Shown piece by piece: positions 5,971 to 6,246 of a stretch of DNA of 6,246 bases (positions are counted from its first letter, which is position 1; each line of letters begins with the position of its first letter). This DNA comes from a bacterium UBA6115 (GTDB lineage Bacteria; Bacillota_A; Clostridia; Christensenellales; Aristaeellaceae), in the NCBI GenBank assembly GCA_002428405.1, contig DIWD01000075.1, positions 9,954 to 16,199 of the forward strand, given 5' to 3'. Made by a program: the position numbers and the translations under genes. A model generated the notes under the pieces. That model did not search any database. It saw only the letters and a program-made list of their open reading frames with translations, and was not told the DNA's origin.

Positions 5971-6246
5971 CTAGGCCAGCAGGCCTGATCCGCTGACCCG
6001 CTTCATGATGCGGTCGGCGGAAAAGAGCAGCGTCAGGTTGATGAGAGACCGGAACAGGGCCACCGCGGCGGAGAATGAAAAGTCGACGGAGCCGCGGAAC
6101 GTGATTCGGTAGATGTACATGTCCAGGGTCTCCGCCACCCGGATGGTCGCCGGATTGCTCAGGTTGAAGATCTGGTCAAACCCGCCTGACATCAAGTAGC
6201 CCATCGCCAGGATGAACAGGACGATGATGGTGGGCTTGATCCCCGG
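5971..6246 (-). CDS. Carbohydrate ABC importer permease, LplB type, C-terminal 91 residues (partial)
   Basis: The frame is open to the window edge, so the gene begins further right. It is the second CUT1 permease subunit. Visible parts are the end of the EAA region (PGIKPTIIVLFIL at the edge), the periplasmic loop GGFDQIFNLSNPAT, then the DMYIYRITF segment, and a last membrane helix AVALFRSLINLTLLFSADRI before the basic tail KRVSGSGLLA. This order and the ending match LplB-like proteins. An internal ATG at 6204 is not the start because the family match continues upstream of it. The stop TAG (5973-5971) is 20 bases before the next gene. The sugar-binding lipoprotein of the importer is expected on one side of the pair and is not in the window. 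Confidence 0.9.
   Translation of the reverse strand, partial: PGIKPTIIVLFILAMGYLMSGGFDQIFNLSNPATIRVAETLDMYIYRITFRGSVDFSFSAAVALFRSLINLTLLFSADRIMKRVSGSGLLA

Overview
The window looks like a chromosomal segment of a Firmicutes bacterium (Bacillota; Clostridia or Paenibacillaceae-like). The evidence is the LplB/LplC-type sugar permease pair, strong AGGAGG-type ribosome binding sites, a cytoplasmic GH51 enzyme, and phage and GH43 remnants that resemble families from that phylum. No 16S or other marker gene is present, so this is inference. All intact genes lie on the minus strand and are transcribed from right to left.

Right to left, bases 6246-1206 form a compact, GC-rich carbohydrate-use operon. 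It holds the C-terminal end of an LplB-type ABC permease (cut by the window edge), a complete LplC-type ABC permease (start set to 5950), a GH51 alpha-L-arabinofuranosidase, and a 731-733-residue cytoplasmic protein of unrecognised family that looks like a beta-sandwich plus (alpha/alpha)6-barrel carbohydrate enzyme. Between the last two is a 127-base spacer with an extended hairpin and a weak terminator-like element, which could set the ratio of the two proteins. The likely logic is that a short arabinose-containing oligosaccharide enters through the ABC importer, whose binding protein should lie to the right of the window, and is broken down inside the cell by GH51 and the unknown enzyme.

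The operon once continued. Thirty bases after the unknown gene, with a good ribosome binding site, sits the 5' end of a GH43-type glycosidase gene (1175 to about 1040). One extra T shifts its frame and it is cut off after about 45 codons. From there to base 1 the sequence is visibly more AT-rich and consists of broken gene pieces: a short piece resembling the sensor domain of a DeoR-family regulator, most of a phage small terminase subunit interrupted by an in-frame TGA, and unrecognised plus-strand frames broken by shifts. I found no intact gene, tRNA, CRISPR array or complete mobile element in bases 1-1205.

The two items most worth a second look are the unknown 733-residue protein in an arabinan-type operon, which may be an undescribed glycosidase family, and the dense mosaic of gene remnants where the operon ends.
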